From Alphaproteobacteria bacterium (GTDB lineage Bacteria; Pseudomonadota; Alphaproteobacteria; ATCC43930; CGMCC-115725): a DNA stretch of 58,128 bases. The DNA lies in the NCBI GenBank assembly GCA_019240125.1, contig JAFAYW010000332.1:1-58128 (forward strand), written 5' to 3'. The notes beneath the pieces were generated by a model, which worked only from the letters and a program-made list of their open reading frames with translations, was not told where the DNA came from and did no database searches. Position numbers and translations under genes: made by a program. This document shows, piece by piece, positions 43,751-52,792 of this stretch. Each line of letters begins with the position of its first letter. The stretch's first letter is position 1.

Positions 43751-44716
43751 TCAGAGTCCTTCTGATCGGAAGAACTCGCAGAAATGCCCGTAGACCGCGT
43801 CGGGCATTTCTTCCGGCATATAGTGCCCGCATTGCAAGGGCTCGGTCTTGGCGATGTTGCTGGCATAGTCGCGCCAGATATTGACGAACTCGCGTGCCTT
43901 TTCGGGCGTGTGGCTGCGCGCGCCCCAGATCAGCATGATCGGCATCGCGAGCTTCCTGTCCTTGTCGGCATTGTCGATGACGAAATCGGATGTCGCCGTC
44001 GCGCGATAGTCGCGACACGACCCGGTGATCGTCTTCAGCGTGTAGCAGCGCACATACTCGGCGATCGAATCGGGGGTCAGGAAATCGGTCCCGGCGCCGC
44101 CGCGGATCTGCATGCGGCTGCGCAGGAAATATTCGGCCGGAACCGCGCTCATCAGGCGCTCGGGAAATGGCTCCGGCTGCGCCATGAAACCCCAGTGCCA
44201 GGTGCGGATCACCCAATCCTTGTTCGGATTGGCCCAGACATAATGATTTGGCAGCACATCCATCAGGCACGCCTTGATGACCCGCTCCGGATGATCGAGG
44301 CACAGCCGGTGCGTCGTGCGGCCACCGCGATCCATGCCGGCCACGTAAAACTGGTCATAGCCAAGCTGCTGCATGATCTCGACATTATCCTGCGCCATCG
44401 CGCGAAAGCTGAAATTGCAGTTGTCTTCGCCCGGCTCAGGCAGGGAGCTGTCGCCGTAGCCGCGCAAATCGGGCAACACGACGTGATAGTGCTGTGCCAG
44501 TCGCGCCGCGACGCGATGCCAGCACACATGGTTTTGCGGGTTGCCGTGCAACAGCAGTAGCGGCGGCCCGGAGCCGCCATGCCGCAGGCGAATGACCGCT
44601 CCTGTCGTCGCCATGTCGAGATGCTTGAACCCCGGAAACAGGGCGGCGATCGCCGGGCTGCCCCAGCGCGTCGGATCGCGCACATAGTCCGCCTCTGGCG
44701 CGGATGTTTCAGGCAT
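43751..44716 (-). CDS. Alpha/beta hydrolase, haloacetate (fluoroacetate) dehalogenase-like
   Basis: 321 residues. The nucleophile is in GMDRGGRTTHRL, which keeps the Asp and the two arginines that bind the carboxylate in fluoroacetate dehalogenases. The oxyanion region is HGNPQNHVCWH, and DLRGYGDSS follows. The halide-binding His-Trp is in TWHWGFMAQPEPFPERL, and the catalytic His is in LQCGHYMPEEMPD. These match the DehH1 type in order and spacing. GAGGAG precedes the ATG at 44716. It is flanked by two ACS transporters. The natural substrate could instead be another small acid or ester. Confidence 0.85.
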   Translation of the reverse strand: MPETSAPEADYVRDPTRWGSPAIAALFPGFKHLDMATTGAVIRLRHGGSGPPLLLLHGNPQNHVCWHRVAARLAQHYHVVLPDLRGYGDSSLPEPGEDNCNFSFRAMAQDNVEIMQQLGYDQFYVAGMDRGGRTTHRLCLDHPERVIKACLMDVLPNHYVWANPNKDWVIRTWHWGFMAQPEPFPERLMSAVPAEYFLRSRMQIRGGAGTDFLTPDSIAEYVRCYTLKTITGSCRDYRATATSDFVIDNADKDRKLAMPIMLIWGARSHTPEKAREFVNIWRDYASNIAKTEPLQCGHYMPEEMPDAVYGHFCEFFRSEGL

Positions 44717-44868
44717 GGGGTCTCCTCTCGCGGCGTTACCGGGCCGCACAGTAGCGGCATGCTCGACCGGCGGATACCGCCGCGCCGGCATTGCTGTGGC
44801 GAGAAAAGTAAGGCTTGCGGCATGTTTAGCGCGCCCGCAAAAGACGGCATCAGCGGGAGAAGAGTGGA

Positions 44869-46197
44869 ATGAGTGGTTACACAGATGGCATCGACGCCGA
44901 ATTGCGGCGGCGGACGATGCGCAAAGTCTCGCGCCGCCTCATTCCGTTTATGATCGCGATGTTCTGCGCCAACTTTATCGACCGCGTGAATATCGGCTTC
45001 GCGGCATTGCAGATGAACCGCGATCTCGGCCTGACGCCTGAGATATACGGCTTTGCCGCCGGCATTTTGTTCATCGGCTACACGGCGTTCGAGGTGCCGA
45101 GCAACATCATCCTCGACAAGGTGGGCGCCCGCCTGTGGTTGGCGCGTATCATGGTGACCTGGGGTCTGATCGCCGCCGCCAACGCTTTGGTCTTCGACAA
45201 ATATTCGCTTTATGTCGCCCGCACGATCCTTGGGATCGCCGAAGCCGGGTTCTTCCCTGGCATTATGCTGTACCTGATCCGCTGGTTCCCCAGCGAGGAG
45301 CGGGCCGGCGCGATCACGCTGTTCATGGTCGGCAATCCAATCTCCGTGATCTTCGGCGCGCCGATCTCGACCGCGATCCTGGGCATGGATGGAACGCTGG
45401 GGTTACACGGCTGGCAGTGGCTCTTCATCCTGGAGGGCGTTCCGGCTGTGGTGCTGGGGATCATCGCCTATCTGTGGCTGACCGAGCGCCCGTCCGAAGC
45501 CGCCTGGCTCCAGCCGGAAGAGCGCGACTGGCTGACCTGGCGCATCGCCTCCGAAACCCAGGGAACCCGCTCGCACGCGCTTGGCGGCGTCTGGGCCGCC
45601 TTCACCCACGGTCCAACGCTATTGCTGGCCTTCGCCAAGTTCTGCGTCCTGCTGGCATTTTTCGGCATCACGCTGTGGCTGCCGCAAATCATCAAGGGGA
45701 TGGGGAACCTGACGAATTTCGAAACCGGTGTCGTCACCGCGATCCCCTATATCTTCGCGGCGGTCGCCAGCATCTATATCGGGCGCAGCTCGGACCGCAC
45801 CGGCGAGCGGGCCTGGCATGTCGCGATCCCGGCTTTTGTCGGCACCCTCGGCTTCGCATTGGCGGCGTACACCGCCAACCCGGTGATCGGCATGATCGGC
45901 ATCAGTATCGCGACGGCCGGGCTGTGGGTGTCCAATACCGTCGTCTGGACGATGCCGGCGGCGATCCTCGCCGGCACGCCGGCAGCCGCCTCCGGGATCG
46001 CGCTGGTGAATTCGATCGGCAATCTTGGCGGGTTCTTTGGCCCTTATTTTACCGGCTGGCTGCGGCAGCTGACCAACAGCTTCTCGACATCGCTGCTGAT
46101 GCTGGCCGGCTTTCTCGTGCTCAACGGGATTGTCGTGCTGATCGTGGGCCGCGCCATACCGCCGGCACGCCGGCTGGAAGCCCCTGCCCTGCGATGA
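44869..46197 (+). CDS. MFS transporter, ACS family
   Basis: 442 residues, twelve membrane helices, with CANFIDRVNIGFAALQMN at the end of helix 1, AEAGFFPGIMLYLIRWFPS, and GWQWLFILEGVPAV. It is parallel in form to the transporter at 42339 and diverges from the dehalogenase-like gene. GGGAGAAG lies upstream of the ATG. The arrangement of two similar symporters around one hydrolase suggests a uptake-and-degradation locus for an organic acid, which is inference. Confidence 0.88.
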   Translation: MSGYTDGIDAELRRRTMRKVSRRLIPFMIAMFCANFIDRVNIGFAALQMNRDLGLTPEIYGFAAGILFIGYTAFEVPSNIILDKVGARLWLARIMVTWGLIAAANALVFDKYSLYVARTILGIAEAGFFPGIMLYLIRWFPSEERAGAITLFMVGNPISVIFGAPISTAILGMDGTLGLHGWQWLFILEGVPAVVLGIIAYLWLTERPSEAAWLQPEERDWLTWRIASETQGTRSHALGGVWAAFTHGPTLLLAFAKFCVLLAFFGITLWLPQIIKGMGNLTNFETGVVTAIPYIFAAVASIYIGRSSDRTGERAWHVAIPAFVGTLGFALAAYTANPVIGMIGISIATAGLWVSNTVVWTMPAAILAGTPAAASGIALVNSIGNLGGFFGPYFTGWLRQLTNSFSTSLLMLAGFLVLNGIVVLIVGRAIPPARRLEAPALR

Positions 46198-46220
46198 CAC
46201 CGCGAAGGATCGAAATCGGT

Positions 46221-46254
46221 CACCCCCCGCGATCGAGATGATCGTAAGGGGGTG
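46221..46254. terminator. Hairpin between convergent genes
   Basis: CACCCCC (46221-46227) pairs with GGGGGTG (46248-46254), and an inner CGATC/GATCG stem adds stability. It lies between the stops of the MFS gene and the convergent 538-residue protein gene, so it could terminate both. No clear T-run is present. Confidence 0.4.
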
Positions 46255-46268
46255 GCGTTAGGCTTTCG

Positions 46269-47885
46269 CTACTGGAGCCGGGCGATCCCCATGGCGGTGC
46301 CAAAGCGGTTGGCGCAGTCGAGGGGGTTGCCGTATTTGCGGTGTGTCGCGGTGTGATGCGCGCAGGCCAGCAGCAGGCGGTTGCGATCGGGGCTCTGGTT
46401 CTTGGCCCAATCCTCGAGCATCACCTGGCCGATTTCCTGGTTGTGCGGATCATTGCCCATGCGCGCCGCGAGCAGCGCCAGATGCTGGGTCAGCGGCTTG
46501 GTGTCGGCGCCGGTTTCGAGATAGGCCTGCGTCCACGCCGCGCTGTCGGGCCCGTTCAGCGCGAGCACCGCGGCGTCGACATGCTCGAGGATTTGCTGCG
46601 GGTTCAGCTTGCTGGCCCCGCTCGCCGCCCGTACCTCGACCGGCTCGGCATCCTTGATGCCCTTCTGATGCCATGCCGCACGGTTCAAGTACGACGCCAT
46701 CAGGTACAGCAACTTGACCTGATGCTTGTGCTCGAAATTATCCATGAACCAGGCGAGCACGTTCATGTATTCAAAGCAGTGCTGCGGCAATGAGAAATTG
46801 TTGACGCCCTGGGTTTCCAGAATCACCTGCGCCGATGCGACCTGCAAGGCATCGAGAATCCGTCGCGGGCTCTTGCCGGCTTCAAGATACTTCGACAGCA
46901 ATTCGAGAAAGCCGGGCTCCGGCTCGCGGATGATCGCGGTTTCCAGCGCCCGCGCCTCTTCGTGGCTCAGCGGCTCCTTGTTGTTAGCCAGGATATCGAG
47001 TTCCTGTTGCGAGGCGCCGCCATAGGGAATTGCCGATACCGCCTGTTTTTCGAGGAAAATTTTGACGACGTTGCAGGCCATCTCGTAGGTCGAGTACCAG
47101 CGCGGGCCGACCGCCATGTCGAGCGCTCCGGCATAAACCACGTCGTGGGCGTTATCCCAGCCGAGATAGTTGCCGAGATCGACCGTGGCGCGGGCGCGGA
47201 ACGCCTTGTGCCCGGTTGTATAGGAGCGGTTGTAGAGCGCACGGTCCTGCACATCCATCAGACCGGCATGCACCAGCTGAGCCAGTACCTGCTTGCGCTC
47301 CGCCGGGTTTTGCATGAGGCCGAGGAAGACGCGGTAGGCGTCGAGCACGTTGCCGCGGTGCACCAGGGTCATCCAATGGTCGAGCCGCTCCTGTAGCGGG
47401 CCGTCGAGCCTTTCCGGCTGCTGATCGGGCCAGGCGACTTCCGGCATCGGCGGCGGTCCCGGCGGCATCGACCAGCCTGGCGCACGCGCATAATGGCCAG
47501 GGGCCTTGAGGATTTTCTGATTCCAGATGTCGAGCCCGGTCGGGATGTACCAGATGGTCTGAGCCAGCGGCAGCGCGGCACAGTCTTCCGGTACCATCCG
47601 GGTCAGCTGCGTCGCAGCGCGCGCGGACAGCAGGCAGTGGTCGTTATTGACGAAGTTCACGTACCCGTCATCGATGCGCTCGTGATACGGCACATGCGTG
47701 AAGGGGGCGTGGATTCGCACCGCTTCGCCGACGATCTCGCGCATCGGGCGCCGTTGCCGAACCAGGTCATAATAGGCATCGCTGGCGCCCTTCTGGTCGC
47801 GCGCCAGGATGCGCTCTTCCAATTTGTCGTAGAGCGCTTGAGGTTTTGGCGTGTTGCTTAACGCGGCTTGAATGTCGTTTGGCAC
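46269..47885 (-). CDS. Conserved protein of unknown function (538 aa)
   Basis: A soluble, mostly helical 538-residue protein that I do not recognise. Conserved-looking histidine-rich parts are APFTHVPYHERIDDGYVNFV followed by NNDHCLL near residues 60-85, LLYLMASYLNRAAWH, and a C-terminal LLLACAHHTATHRKYG. These recall metal or heme ligands in an oxidase-like helical fold; this is inference. The start is GTG at 47885, with AAGGAG seven bases upstream. There is no signal peptide. It stands alone between convergent and same-strand hypothetical genes. Confidence 0.7.
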   Translation of the reverse strand: MPNDIQAALSNTPKPQALYDKLEERILARDQKGASDAYYDLVRQRRPMREIVGEAVRIHAPFTHVPYHERIDDGYVNFVNNDHCLLSARAATQLTRMVPEDCAALPLAQTIWYIPTGLDIWNQKILKAPGHYARAPGWSMPPGPPPMPEVAWPDQQPERLDGPLQERLDHWMTLVHRGNVLDAYRVFLGLMQNPAERKQVLAQLVHAGLMDVQDRALYNRSYTTGHKAFRARATVDLGNYLGWDNAHDVVYAGALDMAVGPRWYSTYEMACNVVKIFLEKQAVSAIPYGGASQQELDILANNKEPLSHEEARALETAIIREPEPGFLELLSKYLEAGKSPRRILDALQVASAQVILETQGVNNFSLPQHCFEYMNVLAWFMDNFEHKHQVKLLYLMASYLNRAAWHQKGIKDAEPVEVRAASGASKLNPQQILEHVDAAVLALNGPDSAAWTQAYLETGADTKPLTQHLALLAARMGNDPHNQEIGQVMLEDWAKNQSPDRNRLLLACAHHTATHRKYGNPLDCANRFGTAMGIARLQ

Positions 47886-48047
47886 GTTTCCACTCCTTAC
47901 GCCTCACCCAGGGAGGCCACGACCGCGCGAGCAGCCTTGAATGATCTTCAGAGTAACCCTTAACGCGCGACAGCGGCAACGCCGTGGCCGGGACATCCGT
48001 GCATTTGCCCAGCTGTTATGCACTGGCCGAATAGCGGCCAAAGCGGG

Positions 48048-48791
48048 CTAGGTCGGCGCTTGCGCGAACAGCTTCAAATCGCCGACCAAGCCCTCGTCGC
48101 GTTCGATCGCGTAATCGGGCTGCTGCACCGGACCCTTCTTTTCTTTGACTAATAGAAGGTTGGGGTCGCTGGTCTCGTATACGCGCAAATGCCGCCCCTC
48201 CACCGTGATGTCGGAAATCTTGGCGGCGAGCGGCGCGACCGCAAAGCGCTCGCTGGCGTCGATCAGCTCGACCAGCCCCTCGGGCGTGATGCCGGCATCG
48301 GTCAATCTCTTATGGTAGGCGGCAAGCTCGGCTGCCTTTTTCTGGGCGTCGGCCGAGCGGGTCTGGGCCGCGGCGGCGGCTTTTTGCCGATACTCGTCGA
48401 ATTGCGCCCGGTAGCGCTGCATCAGAACCGGGCTCGGCACGTCGCGTGTATCGACCCACAGCTTGGCGCGGGTCCAGGTCCGCGCCATCCAGGCCCGGAA
48501 CGCCGCGTTCGGGATGTCCGGCAGGCGTTCGTCGCGGATGCTCGCAGCCCATCTGATCTGCTCGGGTGTACCGGATAATTCTGGAAGCGGTCGCGCCGGC
48601 GCCGCTGATACTAGCTCCGGTTTACGTGCCGGGATCGGCTGCGTCGCATAACGCTGTTTCAGCGCTGCAAACTGGCGCCGGTACTCCTCCTCCCACTCAT
48701 CGCTTTCGTCGCTCGGCACAAAGCCGAGCTTGTCATGCAAGGCCCGAGCGGTTGCTTCTATTGTCGCTTCGCGCAGTGCCGTCAAATCCAT
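48048..48791 (-). CDS. Hypothetical protein (247 aa)
   Basis: Unrecognised. The N-terminus is helical (MDLTALREATIEATARAL), and a Pro-rich linker sits near residue 60-75. A long Ala/Gln/Lys-rich helix (about residues 130-165) is followed by a small beta segment with EGRHLRVYETSDPNLLLVKE at the C-terminus. GAGG six bases before the ATG at 48791 supports this start over the ATG at 48836. No membrane segments. It might bind or act on other proteins through the coiled helix, but nothing firm can be said. Confidence 0.6.
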   Translation of the reverse strand: MDLTALREATIEATARALHDKLGFVPSDESDEWEEEYRRQFAALKQRYATQPIPARKPELVSAAPARPLPELSGTPEQIRWAASIRDERLPDIPNAAFRAWMARTWTRAKLWVDTRDVPSPVLMQRYRAQFDEYRQKAAAAAQTRSADAQKKAAELAAYHKRLTDAGITPEGLVELIDASERFAVAPLAAKISDITVEGRHLRVYETSDPNLLLVKEKKGPVQQPDYAIERDEGLVGDLKLFAQAPT

Positions 48792-48900
48792 GCCGTACCT
48801 CGCGCACGCACTCACCCGCTCGATTTTAGCGGACACACCCGGGGCCGCGTGAAAAAAAATATGACATGCCGATACCGGGTACCGGCTGCGGGCGACAGCG

Positions 48901-49323
48901 CTAGCGCATAGTGCGGGCGAAACCGCGCAATAGCATCAACACCGGCGATACCTGGTCCGCCGCGCGCCCACCCGAGTGCTGCGCATCATCGATAAAGGAA
49001 CTGACTTGGCCTTGCACCTCCGGCGGCAATGACGCCGCTTCTTGAAAGCCCATGTTCCAGTCGGAAAACATCCGGTGGGCGGATGCCATGCGCAAGATGG
49101 TACGCACCTGGCGGTGCCGCGGGTCCGCGCCTATTCGGTTGTACAGCGCCTCTACGGCTTCATCCGGCCCCTCAAGCGCCTGCATGAAATTGCCGCCGAT
49201 ATGCAGAAGCAATCCCGTAATACCAAGCTCCGCGTTATTCCGCCGGCTATGGCGCAATAGTTCGAGCAGCTCGTGTTCCGTGAGCAGCTCCGTTGCCGAA
49301 CTGACATAAACGAGGGTCAACAT
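48901..49323 (-). CDS. BLUF domain blue-light sensor protein
   Basis: A 140-residue single BLUF domain with a short C-terminal helical extension. The flavin-binding and photocycle residues are present: Y6 in TLVYVSSA, N30 in RRNNAELGITGLLL, and Q48 in NFMQALEG. The semi-conserved Trp is W89 in FSDWNMGF. GGAGG lies six bases before the ATG at 49323. BLUF proteins bind FAD and signal through partner proteins; here there is no fused effector, so a protein partner or direct regulator is expected. Nearby genes give no clear target. Confidence 0.92.
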   Translation of the reverse strand: MLTLVYVSSATELLTEHELLELLRHSRRNNAELGITGLLLHIGGNFMQALEGPDEAVEALYNRIGADPRHRQVRTILRMASAHRMFSDWNMGFQEAASLPPEVQGQVSSFIDDAQHSGGRAADQVSPVLMLLRGFARTMR

Positions 49324-49424
49324 TGAGGTCCTCCGTCTTGAGAACCCCGATCCGCTGGGCAAAGTTCAAATCAGCGTGATAGCCGCTGGTACAGGTCTGG
49401 CTCACCAACCGGGCGGATAGAGAC

Positions 49425-50336
49425 CTATCCTTTGACCCCTCCCATCGTCAGGCCACTGCTCATGCGACGGCGGAAAGCGTAATAAGTCGCGATCGGCGGC
49501 AGGGCATAGATGATGGCAGTCGCCATCATGTAGTTCCACGGAGCGACATCGCTATTGAGGAACTGCGCCAGCGCCACCGGAACGGTCATGCTGGATTTTT
49601 CCGACAATAGAAGAAATTGATAGAGATACTCATTCCATGCCAGCAGCAGCGCATAAGTGCCGACCGCGACCAATGCCGGCGCCATAAGGGGCAGATAGAT
49701 CTTGAAGTATATCAACAAGGGCGAAGCACCGTCGATCCGGGCCGACTCGTCCAGTTCGAGCGGAATGCTGCGGCCATATTCCTGAAAGATGAAGATGGCG
49801 TAGGGTGTCGCGAAGGTGACCAGGGCAGCGATCACCGACCACGGATTATTATTGAGACCGTAATGCTGCATAATCAGATAAAACGGTATCGCCAGAAACG
49901 ACGCCGGGATCACATAGGTTAACAGAGCCGCATTGGTGATCAGCCAACCGTTTCGGATCCGCATGCGCGACACCGAGAAGCTGGTCAGGGTGCCGACCGT
50001 CAATACGATCAGCGTCACCATTGTCGCGATAAAGATGCTGTTGCGGAATTGCTGCCAGAAATGTTCCAGGTACCAATAGCCCTGGGTGATCACGATCCAG
50101 AAGCTGTCAGCCGATGCGTGCACCGGCCAGAGGTGCTCGCTGAACACATCGCCTTCGGCGGTAAAAGCCACCATGACCATATTGTAGATCGGCAATAAGG
50201 TCCACGCGATCAGCACCAAGCTCAATATGGCCGCGCCGGCGTTCATGGCGTAACGCCGGCGGCGTGCCGCCCGCCGCATGCCATTGGCGACACCCGCCAT
50301 CGCGGTGCGGCCTGGTTCAACGGCGAGGCTGGTCAC
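49425..50336 (-). CDS. Carbohydrate ABC transporter permease (MalG type)
   Basis: A 303-residue inner membrane permease with six hydrophobic segments and the EAA-type loop IPLELDESARIDGASPLLIY before FKIYLPLMAPAL, followed by a C-terminal RRRMSSGLTMGGVKG typical of MalG proteins. The start is GTG at 50336, overlapping the MalF-type stop (GTGA). It pairs with the permease at 50333 and the binding protein at 51257. The ATPase is not encoded nearby. Confidence 0.92.
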   Translation of the reverse strand: MTSLAVEPGRTAMAGVANGMRRAARRRRYAMNAGAAILSLVLIAWTLLPIYNMVMVAFTAEGDVFSEHLWPVHASADSFWIVITQGYWYLEHFWQQFRNSIFIATMVTLIVLTVGTLTSFSVSRMRIRNGWLITNAALLTYVIPASFLAIPFYLIMQHYGLNNNPWSVIAALVTFATPYAIFIFQEYGRSIPLELDESARIDGASPLLIYFKIYLPLMAPALVAVGTYALLLAWNEYLYQFLLLSEKSSMTVPVALAQFLNSDVAPWNYMMATAIIYALPPIATYYAFRRRMSSGLTMGGVKG

Positions 50337-51247
50337 AGCTGCACCTCCGCGAGCTTCAGCCGCCGCATCAATATGATGACCATCGGGATCATCAGAGGCA
50401 GCGCCGTCATCACCGCCGCAACCCCGAGATCGGGCCGTCCCATCCCATAGGCACGATCGATGCCGAGGGTCGCCAGCAGGTGCGTCGTGTTTGCCGGGCC
50501 GCCGCCGGTGATGAAGGTCACCGAGTTGAAGTCGCCCAGAAGGAAGATCGTCGCCAGCAGGGTCAATACCAGGTACAGGTTCCCCAGCAAGGGAAACGTG
50601 ACATAGAGGAAGCGCCGCAACCCAGTGGCCCCATCGACCTCCGCCGCATCGTAGAGATCGGTCGGGATCGCCATCCGGCCGGCGAGAAGGATGACGGTCC
50701 AGAAGGGCAGCCACTTCCAGACATGCGCATAGATCGCGGAAAACAACGCCAACCAGCGCGTATTAAGCCAGGACGGCCCATCCAGTCCGGATACCGCATA
50801 GATCAGGTTGTTGAGCAGCCCCCACTCGCCGTTTAGCATCCAGTGAATGGAAATAAACGCCGGCAATGCTGGCACTGCCCACGGCAGTACAAACAGCATC
50901 AACAATGCCTTGAACCACCATCCCTTGCGCATGAAAAAACCCGACATCATCAACGCCAGGAACAGTTTGAGGTTAACCCCAAACGCCAAAAACACGATCG
51001 TATTGATGATCGTGTTTCGATAAATCGGGTCGGCAAGCAACTCGCTATACAAATGCGGCGAACTGCCCATCCACAACCCGTAACCGACCGGGTACACGAC
51101 AAAGGCAAAAAAGATCCCGATATAGGGAACGAGAAACGCAAGCGCCCAGGCGAATTCCGTGCCGTGCAGCGCGCCGCGCCAATAGCGCCACAGCGAATGC
51201 CGCGCGGCTGCCGGACGGCCAAGATCTATAACAGCCGTAGTGGTCAT
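50333..51247 (-). CDS. Carbohydrate ABC transporter permease (MalF type)
   Basis: A 304-residue permease with an N-terminal AFLVPYIGIFFAFVVYPVGY helix and six hydrophobic segments. The EAA-type loop reads IPTDLYDAAEVDGATGLRRF followed by LYVTFPLL. FITGGGPANTTHLLATLGID near the C-terminus is typical of sugar permeases of the CUT1 group. It lies ten bases after the binding protein gene stop, in an operon with the MalG-type gene. Confidence 0.92.
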   Translation of the reverse strand: MTTTAVIDLGRPAAARHSLWRYWRGALHGTEFAWALAFLVPYIGIFFAFVVYPVGYGLWMGSSPHLYSELLADPIYRNTIINTIVFLAFGVNLKLFLALMMSGFFMRKGWWFKALLMLFVLPWAVPALPAFISIHWMLNGEWGLLNNLIYAVSGLDGPSWLNTRWLALFSAIYAHVWKWLPFWTVILLAGRMAIPTDLYDAAEVDGATGLRRFLYVTFPLLGNLYLVLTLLATIFLLGDFNSVTFITGGGPANTTHLLATLGIDRAYGMGRPDLGVAAVMTALPLMIPMVIILMRRLKLAEVQL

Positions 51248-51256
51248 CGGCGTGCC

Positions 51257-52627
51257 TCAGCTCTGCTCGATCGGGTATTTGGCGAAAATATCCTCGACAC
51301 GCTTGCACGCCTTGTCGGCGGCCGCGGCCGGTGTCATGCCGTTCTGGATGATGTCGGCCCATGCCACGCCCCAGACATGCTCGTTGCGGACCTGCGCGTA
51401 GGCGGGGTTGTAGTTATAGAAATCAGGCACTGTCGGGCCATACAACGTGGTCTCGACGTAAGCCTTGCGGTGCGGGTCCGCGGTCCACCAGGGGTCGTTC
51501 TTCGGGATCGACACCATCGAGGGAAGATTCCGCCCCAAGCCGGTCTTCAGCAGATCATTGGTAACTTGCGGCTGTATCACGAATTTCAGGAAATCCTTTG
51601 CCACTTCCACGTTCTTGGCACCCTTCGGAATCATGCCGCCGAAATTGGTGATGCTCGACGGGATTTGTTTTCCGTTATTGTCAAGTGGCAGACCCATTGT
51701 CAGGATATCGTCGTAATCCTGTTTGTTTTTGATGATCGCGACTTCGGTCGAGATCGTGCCGTCGATATCCATCACAACTTGTTTCGAATGGAAAGCATTA
51801 TTGTTGTCGGAATCATTCCAGTTGATCGCACCTGGCGGCACGTTACCGTTCTTATACGCCGTCGTCGGAAACTCCAGCGCCTTGATTATGGCTTCCTTGA
51901 CCTGGGGATCGTCAAGATGGAGCTTTCCGTCCTTGGTGACGAGACCGCTGCCGCCAAATGCCAATAAGAAGCAGTTGAACTGATTGTTCGGATCGTTACC
52001 GTTTGTTGTAACCGAAAAGCCGGTGCCGTAGATCCGCCGTTCTCCCTGTGCGCGCAGCTTCTTCTGCAAATCCTGGAAGAACGCGTAATAGGCATCCCAT
52101 GTCTTGGGGATATCGGATTCCTTGTAGCCGGCCTTTTCGACCAGTGGGCGCCAGATATGGTTCAACACAGTCGCGCTGGTATAAGGCGCGAGATAATAGG
52201 CACGCTTGCGCGTAACGTTATTGTACGCATAGGCGGACAGCAGCGCAGTCTCGGTGAATTTGTCCTTCTGTGTCTCGATCACATCGGTGATGTCGACCAG
52301 TTTGTCGTCCCAGGCGTACAGCGCATGCACCTCAGTCGGTGTGTTTTGCAGAATATCGGGAACAACACCGCTGGTAATTGCCGAGACGATCTTTTGCCGG
52401 ATCGGCGCATAGGGAATGATGCTGTATTCGATCTTATTGCCGCTGGCTTTTTCGTAGTCTTCGATGACCTTCTTCATCGCGATGTCTTCTTCCTGGGCAA
52501 AGCCCTGGATGATCCACGCGGTCGCGGTCTTCGCCTCGGCGCGCGCGACATAGGGGCGCGCGATGGTTCCCACCGCAGCGAGAGCCATGGTGCTGCCGAG
52601 GACCGATCGACGAGTAATGCGTGTCAT
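51257..52627 (-). CDS. Extracellular solute-binding protein, CUT1 family
   Basis: 456 residues. A twin-arginine-like signal (ITRRSVLGST) with the cleavage site after ARA near residue 30 is present. The mature protein has the family's bilobal layout, with GVVPDILQNTPTEVHALYAW, NGNVPPGAINWNDSDNN and FLKFVIQPQVTNDLLKTG. The ligand is likely a sugar or glycerol-3-phosphate-like compound; the aspartate/asparagine-rich middle offers many hydrogen-bonding groups. GGGAGG lies before the ATG at 52627. It leads the operon of two permeases. Confidence 0.9.
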   Translation of the reverse strand: MTRITRRSVLGSTMALAAVGTIARPYVARAEAKTATAWIIQGFAQEEDIAMKKVIEDYEKASGNKIEYSIIPYAPIRQKIVSAITSGVVPDILQNTPTEVHALYAWDDKLVDITDVIETQKDKFTETALLSAYAYNNVTRKRAYYLAPYTSATVLNHIWRPLVEKAGYKESDIPKTWDAYYAFFQDLQKKLRAQGERRIYGTGFSVTTNGNDPNNQFNCFLLAFGGSGLVTKDGKLHLDDPQVKEAIIKALEFPTTAYKNGNVPPGAINWNDSDNNNAFHSKQVVMDIDGTISTEVAIIKNKQDYDDILTMGLPLDNNGKQIPSSITNFGGMIPKGAKNVEVAKDFLKFVIQPQVTNDLLKTGLGRNLPSMVSIPKNDPWWTADPHRKAYVETTLYGPTVPDFYNYNPAYAQVRNEHVWGVAWADIIQNGMTPAAAADKACKRVEDIFAKYPIEQS

Positions 52628-52792
52628 GCATTTCCTCCCGAGTTCGATGTTGTTGCCTGTCACCCGGCATGGCCTGGGCGCGGCCTTAGTTATTGGCTAC
52701 GATTGGAAAGGCAGATCGCGAGGTAAGTCAATGCCCCTCCTGGGATACAAACAGCCGCTGCAGTGGTGGGAACAGGGCGCCAGGACGATCGC

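Noticed and set aside
45135..46241. 368-residue frame within the MFS gene in another frame
   Set aside because: Same-strand shadow of the ACS transporter, rich in Arg/Gly/Asp as expected for an out-of-frame reading of high-GC DNA.
50843..51967. 374-residue plus-strand frame across the ABC permease and binding protein
   Set aside because: It crosses a real gene boundary antisense and has no family features. The ABC genes on the minus strand explain the region.
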